Notes: generated by a model not told the origin, from the sequence alone. DNA of 64,000 nt from Pseudomonadota bacterium (GCA_008501585.1 QQUN01000079.1:112143-176142), one strand, 5' to 3'. Shown: positions 26,081 through 35,547, counted from the first letter of the stretch. Made by a program: numbers and translations.

Positions 26081-29000
26081 TTACTTCAGCGAAAAATCGA
26101 CCCGGCTGCCCGTCGTGTCCTTCTTCTCGTCCGACGCCGGCGAGCCGGCGGCGGCCTTGGCCGACGGGCCGACCATGAAGACACGCTCGGCGCTGACCTT
26201 GCCGACACCCACCAGCCAGTCGCGCACCGCCTGCGCGCGGGCCTTGCCCAGCGCGGCCAGTTCGGCCTCGCCCACCGGTGCATTCTTGAGCATCAGCGCG
26301 CGCATCTGGTCGGCAGGAATCGATTTGCTCAGGCCGATGAAGTTGCGCGGCTTGCCCTCGAACTCCGCCTCGTCATAGGCCTCGGCCAGCAGGGCGTCGC
26401 GCTTGTCGGCGGGGATCTCGATGGCGTCGAGCGGCGGCGGTGTCTGGCCGGCGTCGAGCAGCGCTTCGCGCTGGCGCGCGCGCATGCGCTCGAGCAGCCA
26501 CTGCTCACGCAGGCCGGCTTCGTCCGCCACCGGGGCAACATGGCCGGTGATGTCGATTTTCAGCGCCGGCCGGTCGGCAAGCGCCTTGGCGAGGGTTTCG
26601 AGCTTCTTCACCGTCTCGGGGCTCAGCTGTCGTGAGCCGGGCGCAAACTCGGCGTAAGACAATTCCTCGCCACCGCCAAACACCGAGCCGAGCAGCGCAA
26701 AGGGCGAGGTGACGGCCTTGGCGATGAGATTGAAAAAGGCCCGCCAGACCAGGCCGGCCACGCTGAACTTGGGGTCGTCCAGCGAACCGCTGACCGGCAC
26801 CGACAGGTTGATTTCGCCCTTGCCGTTCTTCAACAAGGCGACCGCCAGTTGCACCGGCAGCTTCACCGCGTCGGGGCTGTCGACCGCATCCCCGAAGGTG
26901 AGCTGGTCGAGCAGGATGGTGTTTTCGGCGCTGAGCTGGCGGTCGGTGATCTTGTAGCTCAGGTCGGCCGACAGCTTGCCCTTGGCGATGCCGTAGCCGA
27001 CATATTTGCCGGAATAGGGCGAGACGGTCGGCAGGTCGAAGCCGCGCATGCTGGCGGCGATGTCGAGGTAGCGGTCGTCGCGCAGCGGGTTGAGCTGGCC
27101 GGTGATGGTCACCGGCGCGGCATGGTCGATGGCCGCGGTGAGCGACAAGGTGGCGAGGCTGTCGGGGTCGGACGACAGGCCTTCGAGCGTGCCGGCCACC
27201 TCGGTGAGATTGGCATCGTAGTTGGGCCGCACGAAGCGGTCGGAGAAGGCGACATTGCCCTTGTCCACCACGATGCGGCCAATGCGGATCGGTGGCAGCG
27301 CGGGCGACGGCGGGCTCACCGTGGCGGTGGATGTCGTCGGCGCGGCCGCACCGCCCGTGCCGCCGTCGAATTCGCCGGGCATCACCGCGGCGCTGCTCGG
27401 CGCCGCCTCGGGCGCCGCAGCCTGCGCCACAACGGCGTCTTTCTCGGCGGCGGTCATTTCGCGGAAGTTGAGCTGCCCCTCGGCACTGAGCACCAGACGC
27501 GAGAAGAAATCGCTCAGCGCGATCTCGTCGGCGGCCAGCGACAGGGGCGCGGTGCGCACGTCCAGCCCGCTCACCGCCAGCCGCTTCCAGGTCAGCACAT
27601 CGACATCGTTGCGGGTGTCAACGGCGATCAGGTCGTCGATCGCCGCCTCGCCGCGAAAGCGCACCGCCGGCGCCTCGCCCCCGCGGGCCGCCCCCACGCT
27701 GAGCTGCCCGCCCAGCGACAGGTCGGCCGAGCGCAGGCTGGCCTCGATGCCTTCGGTGGCGTAGGCCTGCAGCGGCCGCAGGCCGAGGCGCTTGATGTCC
27801 ACCCGCAGGTCGGCCGCCAGCGACGCGGTGTCGACCGTGCCCTTGGCCGCCAGGTAGCCGCCCTGGTTGATGATCGACTCGATGCTCAGCGCCACCGGCT
27901 GCGGCGGTGCCGTGCCCAGCGGCCCGAGCGACACGGCGGTGCGCTCGGCCTGGAGCACCACGGGGGTGCTCACCGCGCGGTCTTCGAAACGCAGCATCCA
28001 GCCGCTCAGTGCGGTCTGCCCGACGCGCACATCCCAGGCCGGCGCATCGGGCGCCGGCGCGGCGTCGGACGGCGCGACGATCTGCGCCAGGTCGATGCCG
28101 CCGTCACGGGCGCGAACCGCCGCCAGCGCCCCGCCACGGCTGGCAACCCGGGCCAGCGACACACTGCGCGCGGCGACGTCCACGTCGATGCCCTCGACGC
28201 TGAGCGCGTCGACGCGGACGGCCGGCGTGCGTTGCTTGTCCAGCTGCAAGGCGGCCTTGGCCAGATCGAGCCGGGCCTGGTCGAGGCGGAAGCCGGCGTC
28301 GTCGAACACATAGGGCAGCGTGGCGGCGAGCGTGCCGCCGGAGAGCCGGGCACCCACCAGTTGCTGCGCGTAGTAGGGCTGGTAATGCACCAGCGGGACA
28401 CCGGTCAGCTCTACGGTGCCCGAGGCGCGCAAGGGAGCAAGCGCCAGCGCCCCCTGCTGGGCGATCTGCTCGCCGGCCGCACTGCGCGCCCCCAGGCTCA
28501 GCTGTGCGGGCCGGCTGCCATTGGAGACGAAACCGGTCAGCGACACGCTCAGGTCGGACAGTTCGGTCTGGAAGCGCCCCGCCGGCGCCGCGGCATCGCT
28601 GAAGCGGAACTGCCCGCCAGTGAGATCCAGCTGGTCGACCGTCACCAGAAGCGCTGCGCTCTTCGCCTCGGTATCGGTATCGGCATCGGCCGGCGCGGCC
28701 TCGGGCAGCTGCGGCAGCAGTTGCATCATGTCGAGCGAGCCGTCCGCCAGGCGGTTCAGGTCGAGCGCGGGTTGGTCGATCTCGATCCGCTCGAAGCGCA
28801 GCGACTGGCCGAACACATCGTACTCGCCGATCACCGCGGCGAGCTTCGGCAAGCGGATGGCCGGCCGGCCGTCGCGGTGGCGCACGGCCAGGTCGTCCAG
28901 CGTCATGTTGCCCGCCAGCAGCAGCCGCGGCGCCAGCCCCAGGGGCTCGGAGAACGCCAGCTCGAGCGCCACCGAGAGCGTACCGGTGGGCAGTTCGAAG

Positions 29001-29761
29001 GCCGGTTCAAAGGGCAGGTAGGCCAGGTAAGGGGTGATGTCGAGCCCATCGAGCCGGACATCGATCACCGTCTGGAGGTCTTCGCCAAACGGCCGGGTGT
29101 AGCCGTCGACCTGCAAGGGCGTGTCATTGACGCGCGCCGACAGCGCCGGCTGCACATGGCGCTCGACCTCGGCGGGGAAGCCGGAAACAAAAGGCACGCC
29201 GAGCGACAGATCGCGCACCGTGTGCTTCGCACCGGCCGGCTGGTCGTCGATATCGATGCTGCCGCCGGTGATCTGGATATTGTTGATCGAGAAACGCGGC
29301 GGGCCGGGCTCAACCTCCGGCCGCGGGCGCCGGGGCTCGGGGCGGGTCAGGCGCTCGACCACATCCGACCAGTTGTGGCTGCCATCGGCAAAGCGCGTCA
29401 GGCGCAGCGTAGGCGCGTCAATGCTCAGGCGCGAAAACACCAGGCCCCAGTAATACAGCGAGCGCCACTGCAGGTCGGTATCGAGATGGCCAATCTGCGC
29501 CGCACCCGGCTGGCCATCGGCTTCGGCCACGCGCAGGCCCGAGAGCGACAGGCTCAGCGAAAACGGATTGAAGCGCACCTCGTCGAGCGTCACCTGCCGC
29601 CCCAGCGCGTCGCCGGCCTGCACCGGCAACTGCCACTTGACCAGCGCCGGCAGCGCGAAAAAACCCAGCAGCGCATACAGCGCCACACCCGCGGCCACGC
29701 CGATGACCCACCGCCGGGCCGTGATCTTCCAGTCTTTTTCTTGTGTATCAGACGCGCTCAT
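26081..29761 (-). CDS. Giant AsmA-like DUF748 envelope protein with OmpA-like C-terminus
   Basis: 1226-residue protein with one N-terminal membrane anchor (about 19-40). Long stretches of AsmA/DUF748-type beta repeats follow (LSLSGLRVAE, then repeated 'LDLTGGQFRFSD'-like units). Near residues 1030-1190 an OmpA-like peptidoglycan-binding region is suggested by FAPGSRQLSPETVKKLETLAKAL and IDITGHV. AsmA-like proteins form hydrophobic grooves that bridge inner and outer membranes and are implicated in phospholipid transport. Stand-alone gene with no partner nearby. A low-complexity Ala/Pro/Thr linker lies around residues 780-830. Confidence 0.88.
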   Translation of the reverse strand: MSASDTQEKDWKITARRWVIGVAAGVALYALLGFFALPALVKWQLPVQAGDALGRQVTLDEVRFNPFSLSLSLSGLRVAEADGQPGAAQIGHLDTDLQWRSLYYWGLVFSRLSIDAPTLRLTRFADGSHNWSDVVERLTRPEPRRPRPEVEPGPPRFSINNIQITGGSIDIDDQPAGAKHTVRDLSLGVPFVSGFPAEVERHVQPALSARVNDTPLQVDGYTRPFGEDLQTVIDVRLDGLDITPYLAYLPFEPAFELPTGTLSVALELAFSEPLGLAPRLLLAGNMTLDDLAVRHRDGRPAIRLPKLAAVIGEYDVFGQSLRFERIEIDQPALDLNRLADGSLDMMQLLPQLPEAAPADADTDTEAKSAALLVTVDQLDLTGGQFRFSDAAAPAGRFQTELSDLSVSLTGFVSNGSRPAQLSLGARSAAGEQIAQQGALALAPLRASGTVELTGVPLVHYQPYYAQQLVGARLSGGTLAATLPYVFDDAGFRLDQARLDLAKAALQLDKQRTPAVRVDALSVEGIDVDVAARSVSLARVASRGGALAAVRARDGGIDLAQIVAPSDAAPAPDAPAWDVRVGQTALSGWMLRFEDRAVSTPVVLQAERTAVSLGPLGTAPPQPVALSIESIINQGGYLAAKGTVDTASLAADLRVDIKRLGLRPLQAYATEGIEASLRSADLSLGGQLSVGAARGGEAPAVRFRGEAAIDDLIAVDTRNDVDVLTWKRLAVSGLDVRTAPLSLAADEIALSDFFSRLVLSAEGQLNFREMTAAEKDAVVAQAAAPEAAPSSAAVMPGEFDGGTGGAAAPTTSTATVSPPSPALPPIRIGRIVVDKGNVAFSDRFVRPNYDANLTEVAGTLEGLSSDPDSLATLSLTAAIDHAAPVTITGQLNPLRDDRYLDIAASMRGFDLPTVSPYSGKYVGYGIAKGKLSADLSYKITDRQLSAENTILLDQLTFGDAVDSPDAVKLPVQLAVALLKNGKGEINLSVPVSGSLDDPKFSVAGLVWRAFFNLIAKAVTSPFALLGSVFGGGEELSYAEFAPGSRQLSPETVKKLETLAKALADRPALKIDITGHVAPVADEAGLREQWLLERMRARQREALLDAGQTPPPLDAIEIPADKRDALLAEAYDEAEFEGKPRNFIGLSKSIPADQMRALMLKNAPVGEAELAALGKARAQAVRDWLVGVGKVSAERVFMVGPSAKAAAGSPASDEKKDTTGSRVDFSLK

Positions 29762-29951
29762 TCGCAGCCTCCTCGCCCGGTCACCAGCTTACCAGCGCCC
29801 GACATTTTCCCGCAGCCGCCGATGGTTTCAGGTGGTGTCCGCACGCCGGCCATGCCCCCTCCCCGCGCCGTGAGTTGACCGATCGGTTCAAATCCACCAA
29901 CTTTGTCCGGCCGGCGTCCGCCACGCCACCGGCCATGCCCCAGGAGACACC

Positions 29952-30605
29952 ATGCCCCACCCTGCCCAAGCGCTTCAGATCGATATCGTCTCCGACGTCG
30001 TCTGCCCCTGGTGTCTCATCGGCTACCGCCAGCTGGCCCGCGCGCTGGCGGCCAGCGGCACGCCGCACGAGATCCGCTGGCACCCGTTCGAACTGAACCC
30101 CGCCATGCCGCCCGAGGGCCAGAACCTGCGCGAGCACCTCATTGAGAAATACGGCACCACGCCCGAGCAGTCCGACGCGAGCCGCCAGCAGATCACCGCG
30201 CTCGGTGCCGAGCTGGGCTTCGCCTTCCGCTTTGCCGACGACATGCGCATGCACAACACCTTCAATGCGCATCAGCTGCTGCACTGGGCCGACCAGCACG
30301 GCCGCCAGCACGCGCTGGAGGAGGCGCTGTTTGCCGCGCATTTCACCGACCGGCGCGATCTGTCCGACCCCGCCGTGCTGGCCGACATCGCCGCCAGCGT
30401 CGGGCTCGACCACGCCGACGCGGCCGCCGTGCTCGCCGACCAGCGCTTCGCCGCCGCCGTGCGCGAGGCCGAACGCCACTGGCAGGCCCAGGGCATCCAG
30501 GCCGTGCCGGCCATCATCTTCAACCACCGCTACCTGGTGAGCGGCGCGCAAGGCGTCGACAACTACACACGCATCCTTGAACAACTGGCCAGCCTGCCGG
30601 ACTAA
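29952..30605 (+). CDS. DsbA family oxidoreductase, FrnE-like
   Basis: 217-residue cytoplasmic-type thioredoxin-fold protein with active site CPWC (C18, C21) in SDVVCPWCLIGY, the cis-proline loop AVPAIIFN, and a helical insert as in FrnE/2-hydroxychromene isomerase relatives. No signal peptide is evident, so it likely works in the cytoplasm as a disulfide oxidoreductase or isomerase in stress. AGGAGA precedes the ATG. It is followed after 34 bases by a glutathione transferase gene, suggesting a shared thiol-stress role. Confidence 0.92.
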   Translation: MPHPAQALQIDIVSDVVCPWCLIGYRQLARALAASGTPHEIRWHPFELNPAMPPEGQNLREHLIEKYGTTPEQSDASRQQITALGAELGFAFRFADDMRMHNTFNAHQLLHWADQHGRQHALEEALFAAHFTDRRDLSDPAVLADIAASVGLDHADAAAVLADQRFAAAVREAERHWQAQGIQAVPAIIFNHRYLVSGAQGVDNYTRILEQLASLPD

Positions 30606-30639
30606 GCCCTCACCCACACAGAACAAGGAATCCACCCAC

Positions 30640-31515
30640 ATGTCCGAGACAACCCCGTACACCCCGCCCAAGGTCTGGACCTGGGACGCCGAAAGCGGCG
30701 GCACATGGGCCAAAACCAACCGCCCCATCGCCGGCCCCACGCATGAGGCCACCCTGCCGCGCGGCAAGCACCCGCTGCAGCTCTACTCCATGGGCACGCC
30801 CAACGGCCAGAAAGTCACCATCGCGCTCGAAGAGCTGCTGGCCACCGGCGAGCGCGGCGCCGAGTACGACGCCCACCTGATCCGCATCAGCGAGGGCGAG
30901 CAGTTCTCCACCGGCTTCGTCGCGGTGAACCCCAACTCCAAGATCCCCGCCCTGCTCGACACCACCACCGGCAGCCGCGTCTTCGAGAGCGGCGCCATCC
31001 TGCTCTATCTCGCCGAAAAATTCGGCCGCTTCCTGCCCAAAAACCTGGCGGCACGCACCGAAGCGCTCAACTGGCTGTTCTGGCTACAGGGCTCGGCACC
31101 GTATCTGGGCGGCGGTTTCGGCCACTTCTACGCCTACGCCCCCGAAAAGTTCGAATACCCCATCAACCGCTTCACCATGGAAGCCAAGCGCCAGATGGAC
31201 GTGCTCGACCGCGAACTGGCCGAGCACCGCTACCTGGGCGGCGACGACTACACCATCGCCGACATCGCCACCTGGCCCTGGTACGGCAAGCTCGTGCTCG
31301 GCCAGGCCTACGGCGCCGCCGAATTCCTCGACGCCGCCAGCTACACGCACCTGAACCGCTGGGCCCGCGAGATCGCCCAGCGCCCCGCCGTGAAGCGTGG
31401 GTGCATGGTCAACCGCACCTGGGGCGAGCCCTCGGAGCAGTTGCACGAGCGGCATGATGCGTCGGATTTTGAATTGAGGACGCAGGACAAGTTGGGGGCG
31501 GATGGCGCCGGTTGA
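30640..31515 (+). CDS. yghU: YghU-like glutathione S-transferase (disulfide-bond reductase)
   Basis: 291-residue nu-class GST relative. N-terminal extension before the thioredoxin domain, conserved NRPIAGPTHEATLPRGKHPLQLYSMGTPNGQKVTI, then NPNSKIPAL and ESGAILLYLAEKFGRFLP in the glutathione site, and a helical C-terminal domain with GGDDYTIADIATWPW. YghU binds two glutathiones and reduces disulfides. The ATG at 30640 gives the standard N-terminus. It shares its 3' end with the start region of the next His-rich gene. Confidence 0.94.
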   Translation: MSETTPYTPPKVWTWDAESGGTWAKTNRPIAGPTHEATLPRGKHPLQLYSMGTPNGQKVTIALEELLATGERGAEYDAHLIRISEGEQFSTGFVAVNPNSKIPALLDTTTGSRVFESGAILLYLAEKFGRFLPKNLAARTEALNWLFWLQGSAPYLGGGFGHFYAYAPEKFEYPINRFTMEAKRQMDVLDRELAEHRYLGGDDYTIADIATWPWYGKLVLGQAYGAAEFLDAASYTHLNRWAREIAQRPAVKRGCMVNRTWGEPSEQLHERHDASDFELRTQDKLGADGAG

Positions 31516-31557
31516 GTAAGCTGCCGACGCGAAGCAACCCGTTGATGATTCCAAAGG

Positions 31558-31604
31558 CGAGCCGGGTTGCGCACTCGCACCGCTTCGTTTATAAACCCGG
31601 CTCG
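31558..31604. promoter_or_regulatory. Perfect 11-bp inverted repeat upstream of the His-rich cluster
   Basis: CGAGCCGGGTT at 31558-31568 and AACCCGGCTCG at 31594-31604, separated by 25 bases that include an AT-rich TTTATA. It could be an operator, an mRNA leader hairpin or a weak terminator of the preceding gene. The location just before the metal-type cluster makes an operator plausible but unproven. Confidence 0.45.
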
Positions 31605-31643
31605 AAGCATGGCCTTGCGGCGAAAAACGAACTGGCCCACCGA

Positions 31644-32066
31644 ATGTCGATCATCACCGCTCGATCGTTATCAGCATTTCGACAACGCGCGGCCTCGCTG
31701 GCACGGGTGATGGTCGTTTTCGTCACCCTGTTCTACAGTTGGGCGAACTACGCGAACGTCGTGTCCGGTTCGCATGAACCGGCGGCATGGCTGGCGCACG
31801 CTGAGGGCTCAGCCTTGTCGCTCGCGGTGGGCGATCATGCCCATGACCACGGCGATCCGCTGCTGTCTGCGGGGCACGATGGCGACATGCATCAGCATGG
31901 GCACAATGCCCTCGACCACGGCCATGACAAGCAGAACCTGCCGCACCGTGGCGCCACCGTCGCGCTCGATGGCGTGACTGTCTGGGCACCGACAGCACAC
32001 GCCACCATGCCACCCAGCCCTCACTTCCCGTTCGAACGCCCCCCCAGAGTCAATCCGCTCATCTGA
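31644..32066 (+). CDS. Histidine-rich secreted or membrane-anchored small protein
   Basis: About 140 residues from the ATG at 31644; the frame is open upstream to 31512, so the start is uncertain. One hydrophobic segment (about 20-40, VMVVFVTLFYSWANYANVV) could be a signal or anchor. The region from ~60 to ~105 is packed with His and Asp (DHAHDHGD, HDGDMHQHGH, DHGHDKQ), typical of metal-binding periplasmic linkers. No named family was recognised. First of four same-strand genes, three of them His-rich, so a metal-chelation role is inferred. Confidence 0.68.
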   Translation: MSIITARSLSAFRQRAASLARVMVVFVTLFYSWANYANVVSGSHEPAAWLAHAEGSALSLAVGDHAHDHGDPLLSAGHDGDMHQHGHNALDHGHDKQNLPHRGATVALDGVTVWAPTAHATMPPSPHFPFERPPRVNPLI

Positions 32067-32127
32067 TGCACTGGCCCGTTGTTTGCATGACAACGCGGCG
32101 CATTCTCAATTTGACCGGATCCAACTC

Positions 32128-32862
32128 ATGATGACACCGTTTCACCAACGGGGGCTGCGACCGCGACTGTCCCGTATCGGTACAGTTGCTCAACTCCTGC
32201 TTGGCTTATTGCTTACTTTTGTATTCAGCGCGGTGGCCTACGGCCACGGCGTCGCCGATGGCGACAAGGGCTACATCCAGGAGGTTTCGGGTACCCACCT
32301 GTTGCCTTTCACCTATCTTGGCGCCAAGCACATGGTCACCGGCTACGACCATCTGCTGTTCCTGGCCGGGGTGATTTTCTTTCTCTACAAGCTCAAGGAC
32401 ATCGGGCTTTACGTCAGCCTGTTCGCCGTGGGGCATTCGCTGACCATGCTCTATGGCGTTTACGCCGGTGTGGACATCAACCCCTACGTCATCGACGCGA
32501 TCATCGGCCTGTCTGTGGTGTACAAGGCCCTCGACAACCTGGGCGCCTATCAACGCTGGTTTGGCTTCCAGCCCAGCACGCGCGCAGCCACCCTGATCTT
32601 CGGCCTGTTTCACGGCTTTGGCCTGGCGGCAAAGATCCAGGAGTTCGAGATGGCACGGGAGGGGCTGCTGCCGAATCTGCTGGCCTTCAACGTGGGCGTT
32701 GAAATCGGTCAGCTGCTGGCCCTGGGCGCAATCCTGATCGCGATGGGCTACTGGCGGCGCACGGCGTCTTTCGTCAAGCACGCCTACACCGCCAATGTCG
32801 CCCTGATGTGCGCCGGCTTCATGCTGATCGGCTATCAGCTCACCGGCCTCGTCATTTCCTGA
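32128..32862 (+). CDS. HupE/UreJ-type membrane protein
   Basis: 244-residue integral membrane protein with a signal-like first helix ending VAYGHG and six to seven further helices. The diagnostic HupE_UreJ_2 features are the HMVTGYDHLLFLAG block, FAVGHSLTMLYG and LIFGLFHGFGLA, with conserved histidines facing into the membrane. The family is linked to nickel, cobalt or other metal uptake, but substrates differ. Two adjacent ATGs occur; 32128 is the first. It lies between His-rich genes, which supports a metal role. Confidence 0.88.
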   Translation: MMTPFHQRGLRPRLSRIGTVAQLLLGLLLTFVFSAVAYGHGVADGDKGYIQEVSGTHLLPFTYLGAKHMVTGYDHLLFLAGVIFFLYKLKDIGLYVSLFAVGHSLTMLYGVYAGVDINPYVIDAIIGLSVVYKALDNLGAYQRWFGFQPSTRAATLIFGLFHGFGLAAKIQEFEMAREGLLPNLLAFNVGVEIGQLLALGAILIAMGYWRRTASFVKHAYTANVALMCAGFMLIGYQLTGLVIS

Positions 32863-32882
32863 ATTCAGCGGAGCTTCATTCC

Positions 32883-33605
32883 ATGTACAACACCAATCGT
32901 CCGAACCGCGCCGATCTCCCGACCACTCGCCAGTTGTTGCGTTCAACCGGCCTGGCCGCACTGATTGCCGCAGCTCTGCTCATCACCGCCATCCTGCCCG
33001 CCGAATTCGGCATCGACCCCACGGGCATCGGACGTACCCTCGGCCTGACCCAGATGGGGGATATCAAGACGTCGCTGGCAAAAGAGGCGCAAGCCAGCGA
33101 TGCCAGCCACGCTTCAGCCGCCCAGGCCCAGCAGATTGCGGCGGCACCCATTGCGCCGGCGGTGCCGGATCACGGACATGACCATGGGGCCGGAAGCGGA
33201 CACACCCACGAAGCGACGTCGTCCGTCCCCCCCGGGGCCGACACGCAATCACAAGCCGCGGCGGCAATCGCCGACCCCATGCGCGAGCACACCGTCACGA
33301 TTTCGCTCAAGCCGGGACAGGCCGCCGAGATCAAGCTATCGATGGACAAAGGGGCCACCGTACGCTACGAATGGTCGGCCGAGGGCGGTGGCGTGAACTA
33401 CGATACCCACGGTGATCCGGTCAATGCGCCGAAGAATTTTTACCATGGCTACGGCAAAGGGCGTAACGAAACGGCGCAGACGGGCACCTTGCAGGCCGCC
33501 TTTGACGGCAAGCACGGGTGGTTCTGGCGCAATCGTTCGGGCCGCGACGTTACCGTCACGCTGAAAACCGAAGGTGACTACGGGCAGATCGAACGCGTCC
33601 TGTAA
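32883..33605 (+). CDS. Membrane-anchored periplasmic protein with His-rich linker
   Basis: 240 residues. One transmembrane helix (about 22-42), a His/Gly-rich linker (DHGHDHGAGSGHTHEA, about 98-113), then a compact C-terminal domain from ~135 with KPGQAAEIKLSMDKGATVRYEWSA and a final WFWRNRSGRDVTVTLKTEG. Similar proteins are annotated only as 'transmembrane anchor protein' next to HupE-like genes. The domain resembles a small beta-sandwich; ligand unknown. A purine-poor leader gives a weak ribosome-binding site. Confidence 0.8.
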   Translation: MYNTNRPNRADLPTTRQLLRSTGLAALIAAALLITAILPAEFGIDPTGIGRTLGLTQMGDIKTSLAKEAQASDASHASAAQAQQIAAAPIAPAVPDHGHDHGAGSGHTHEATSSVPPGADTQSQAAAAIADPMREHTVTISLKPGQAAEIKLSMDKGATVRYEWSAEGGGVNYDTHGDPVNAPKNFYHGYGKGRNETAQTGTLQAAFDGKHGWFWRNRSGRDVTVTLKTEGDYGQIERVL

Positions 33606-33682
33606 GTCCCTGCTGCCCGCCCAACCGGGGCGGCATGCAACCCGGCTGGCCCGCCAGGGCCGGCCGCTCGGAGCACTCAAGC

Positions 33683-34729
33683 ATGCACCGTAGTATCGCC
33701 TATGCCCTGCTCGCGGCAGTCCTCTTCGGCGCCAGCACCCCTTTCGCAAAACTGCTGCTTGGCGCGATCTCGCCGCTCCTGCTCGCAGGCCTGCTGTATC
33801 TGGGCAGTGGCGTCGGTCTGACGCTGATCCGGTTGGCGCGTGACCGAACCTGGAGCGCCTCCGGACTGCGCGGGCAAGAGTGGCCGTGGTTCGCCGGCGC
33901 GGTCCTGTTTGGCGGCGCGCTCGGCCCGATTGCGCTGCTCTTCGGGCTAACCCATACGAGCGGGGCGACGGCATCCCTGCTGCTGAACCTCGAAGCGGTT
34001 CTCACCGCCGTCATCGCCTGGCTTGTCTTTCGTGAGAATGCAGATCGCCGTATCGTCCTCGGCATGCTGGCCATCGTCGCCGGAGGTGTGGTGCTCGCAT
34101 GGCCGTCTTCCGCGGAAGGAGGAGCGACCAGCGCCTGGATGGGCCCGGCTGCCATTGCCGCCGCTTGCCTGTGCTGGGCAATCGACAACAACCTGACGCG
34201 CAAGGTGTCGACCGCGGATGCGCTGTTCATTGCCGGTTTCAAGGGCCTGACGGCGGGCGCGGTCAATTGCATGCTGGCATTGTCCCTGGGCGCAAGCCTG
34301 CCAGGCGCTACAACGCTTGCAGGCACATTGGCCGTCGGCTTTCTGGGCTATGGCGTCAGCCTGGTCATGTTCGTCCTCGCCTTGCGGGGGCTCGGTACGG
34401 CGAGAACCGGCGCCTACTTTTCCATCGCCCCATTCGTTGGTGCGGCCGTCGCTTTGCTAATGCTTGGAGAGTCGTCCACCCCGTCGTTCTGGGTAGCCGC
34501 GGCGCTGATGGCGTGGGGTGTCTGGCTACATTTGACCGAGCATCACGAGCACGAGCACCGGCACGAGCCCATCGACCATACCCACAAACACATTCATGAT
34601 GCGCACCATCAACACGATCACGATGGCGCGTGGGACGGGAATGAACCCCACTCACATCGGCATGCACACGCCGTGCTGATCCATAAACACCCGCATTTCC
34701 CGGACATCCACCACCGACACCCGCATTGA
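33683..34729 (+). CDS. DMT/EamA family transporter with histidine-rich C-terminal tail
   Basis: 348 residues. Ten predicted helices in two EamA repeats span residues 1-283 (first LLAAVLFGASTPFAKLLLG, second repeat from about 151). A tail of ~60 residues is dominated by histidine (HHEHEHRHEP, HTHKHIHDAHHQHDHD, HKHPHFPDIHHRHPH). EamA proteins usually export amino acids or metabolites; the tail suggests metal sensing or binding as in ZIP/CDF carriers. Last gene of the His-rich cluster. The ATG follows a GGAG site. Confidence 0.88.
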   Translation: MHRSIAYALLAAVLFGASTPFAKLLLGAISPLLLAGLLYLGSGVGLTLIRLARDRTWSASGLRGQEWPWFAGAVLFGGALGPIALLFGLTHTSGATASLLLNLEAVLTAVIAWLVFRENADRRIVLGMLAIVAGGVVLAWPSSAEGGATSAWMGPAAIAAACLCWAIDNNLTRKVSTADALFIAGFKGLTAGAVNCMLALSLGASLPGATTLAGTLAVGFLGYGVSLVMFVLALRGLGTARTGAYFSIAPFVGAAVALLMLGESSTPSFWVAAALMAWGVWLHLTEHHEHEHRHEPIDHTHKHIHDAHHQHDHDGAWDGNEPHSHRHAHAVLIHKHPHFPDIHHRHPH

Positions 34730-34759
34730 GGCAACGCCGGCCCCTTCCGCACCCGCAAA

Positions 34760-34852
34760 CGTCGCCCGGACAAGGCCCGCAGGGCCGCCTCCGGGAATCA
34801 CCGTTTGATCGACCGATGCTCCCGGATTTCGCTGCGCTCCATCCGGGCGACG
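34760..34852. repeat. Family B palindromic repeat pair with CGTCG ends
   Basis: Arms CGTCGCCCGGAC and ATCCGGGCGACG, inner GCCTCCGGGA and TCCCGGAT arms. One base in each end differs from CGTAG/CTACG and the change is compensatory (A to C on the left, T to G on the right). It sits between convergent genes. Confidence 0.75.
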
Positions 34853-34869
34853 CAACCGGCATCCCACCC

Positions 34870-35547
34870 CTACCGCAGCAGCACCGTCCCCAGCCACTGC
34901 TCGATATCCCGCACTTCCTCCATCACGATGCCGTGCTCGACGAAGTAGGTCTGCCAGGCAATCGGGTAGCCGGCCTCTTTGAGCAGGGCGAAGGACTTGA
35001 GGGCGAAGTCATGCGGGATCACGCCGTCGTCGCGGCCGTGGGCCATGAAGATGGGCACGTCGCGGTTGGCGTCGCTGGCTTCGGCGGCCAGCGTGTCGGC
35101 CAGCGGCAGGTAGGTGGACAACGCGAGCACGCCGGCGAGGCGCTTCGGATGGCGCAGCGCGGTGTGCAGGGCGATGGCGCCGCCTTGCGAGAAGCCGGCG
35201 AGCACGATGTTGGCGTCGGGGATGCCGCGCGCGTTTTCGCGGGCGATGAGGGCTTCGATCTGCGCGGCTGACTGGCGCACGCCGGCCGGGTCTTCGCGCC
35301 GGGCAGAGAAGTCCTGCGAAACGATGTCGTACCAGGCGCGCATCACGTAGCCGCCGTTGATGGTCACCGGGCGCGTGGGCGCGTGCGGGAAGACGAAGCG
35401 CGTCGGCGGCAGCGCGGCTTCGTCGAAGGCGTCGACCACGGGTTCGAAGTCGTGGCCGTCGGCGCCCAGGCCATGCAGCCAGATCACCGCATGGGTGGGT
35501 TGGGGACCGGTTTCGATTTCAACGCAGGGCAGCAGTTCGGCAGACAT
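34870..35547 (-). CDS. Phospholipase/carboxylesterase family alpha/beta-hydrolase
   Basis: 225 residues, the size of bacterial carboxylesterase II. The oxyanion region is HGLGADGHDF, the nucleophile elbow GFSQGG (serine near 118), the acid is in HGRDDGVIP, and the histidine near 200 lies in FVEHGIVMEE. The family hydrolyses short-chain esters and acyl thioesters. It is transcribed away from the divergent carboxymuconolactone decarboxylase gene. The ATG at 35547 is the family start. Confidence 0.94.
   Translation of the reverse strand: MSAELLPCVEIETGPQPTHAVIWLHGLGADGHDFEPVVDAFDEAALPPTRFVFPHAPTRPVTINGGYVMRAWYDIVSQDFSARREDPAGVRQSAAQIEALIARENARGIPDANIVLAGFSQGGAIALHTALRHPKRLAGVLALSTYLPLADTLAAEASDANRDVPIFMAHGRDDGVIPHDFALKSFALLKEAGYPIAWQTYFVEHGIVMEEVRDIEQWLGTVLLR

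Noticed and set aside
26849..29878. A 1009-codon open frame on the plus strand opposite the DUF748 gene
   Set aside because: It is the antisense shadow of a GC-rich gene: His/Arg/Gln-rich with no conserved motifs, and it covers the start of the real gene.
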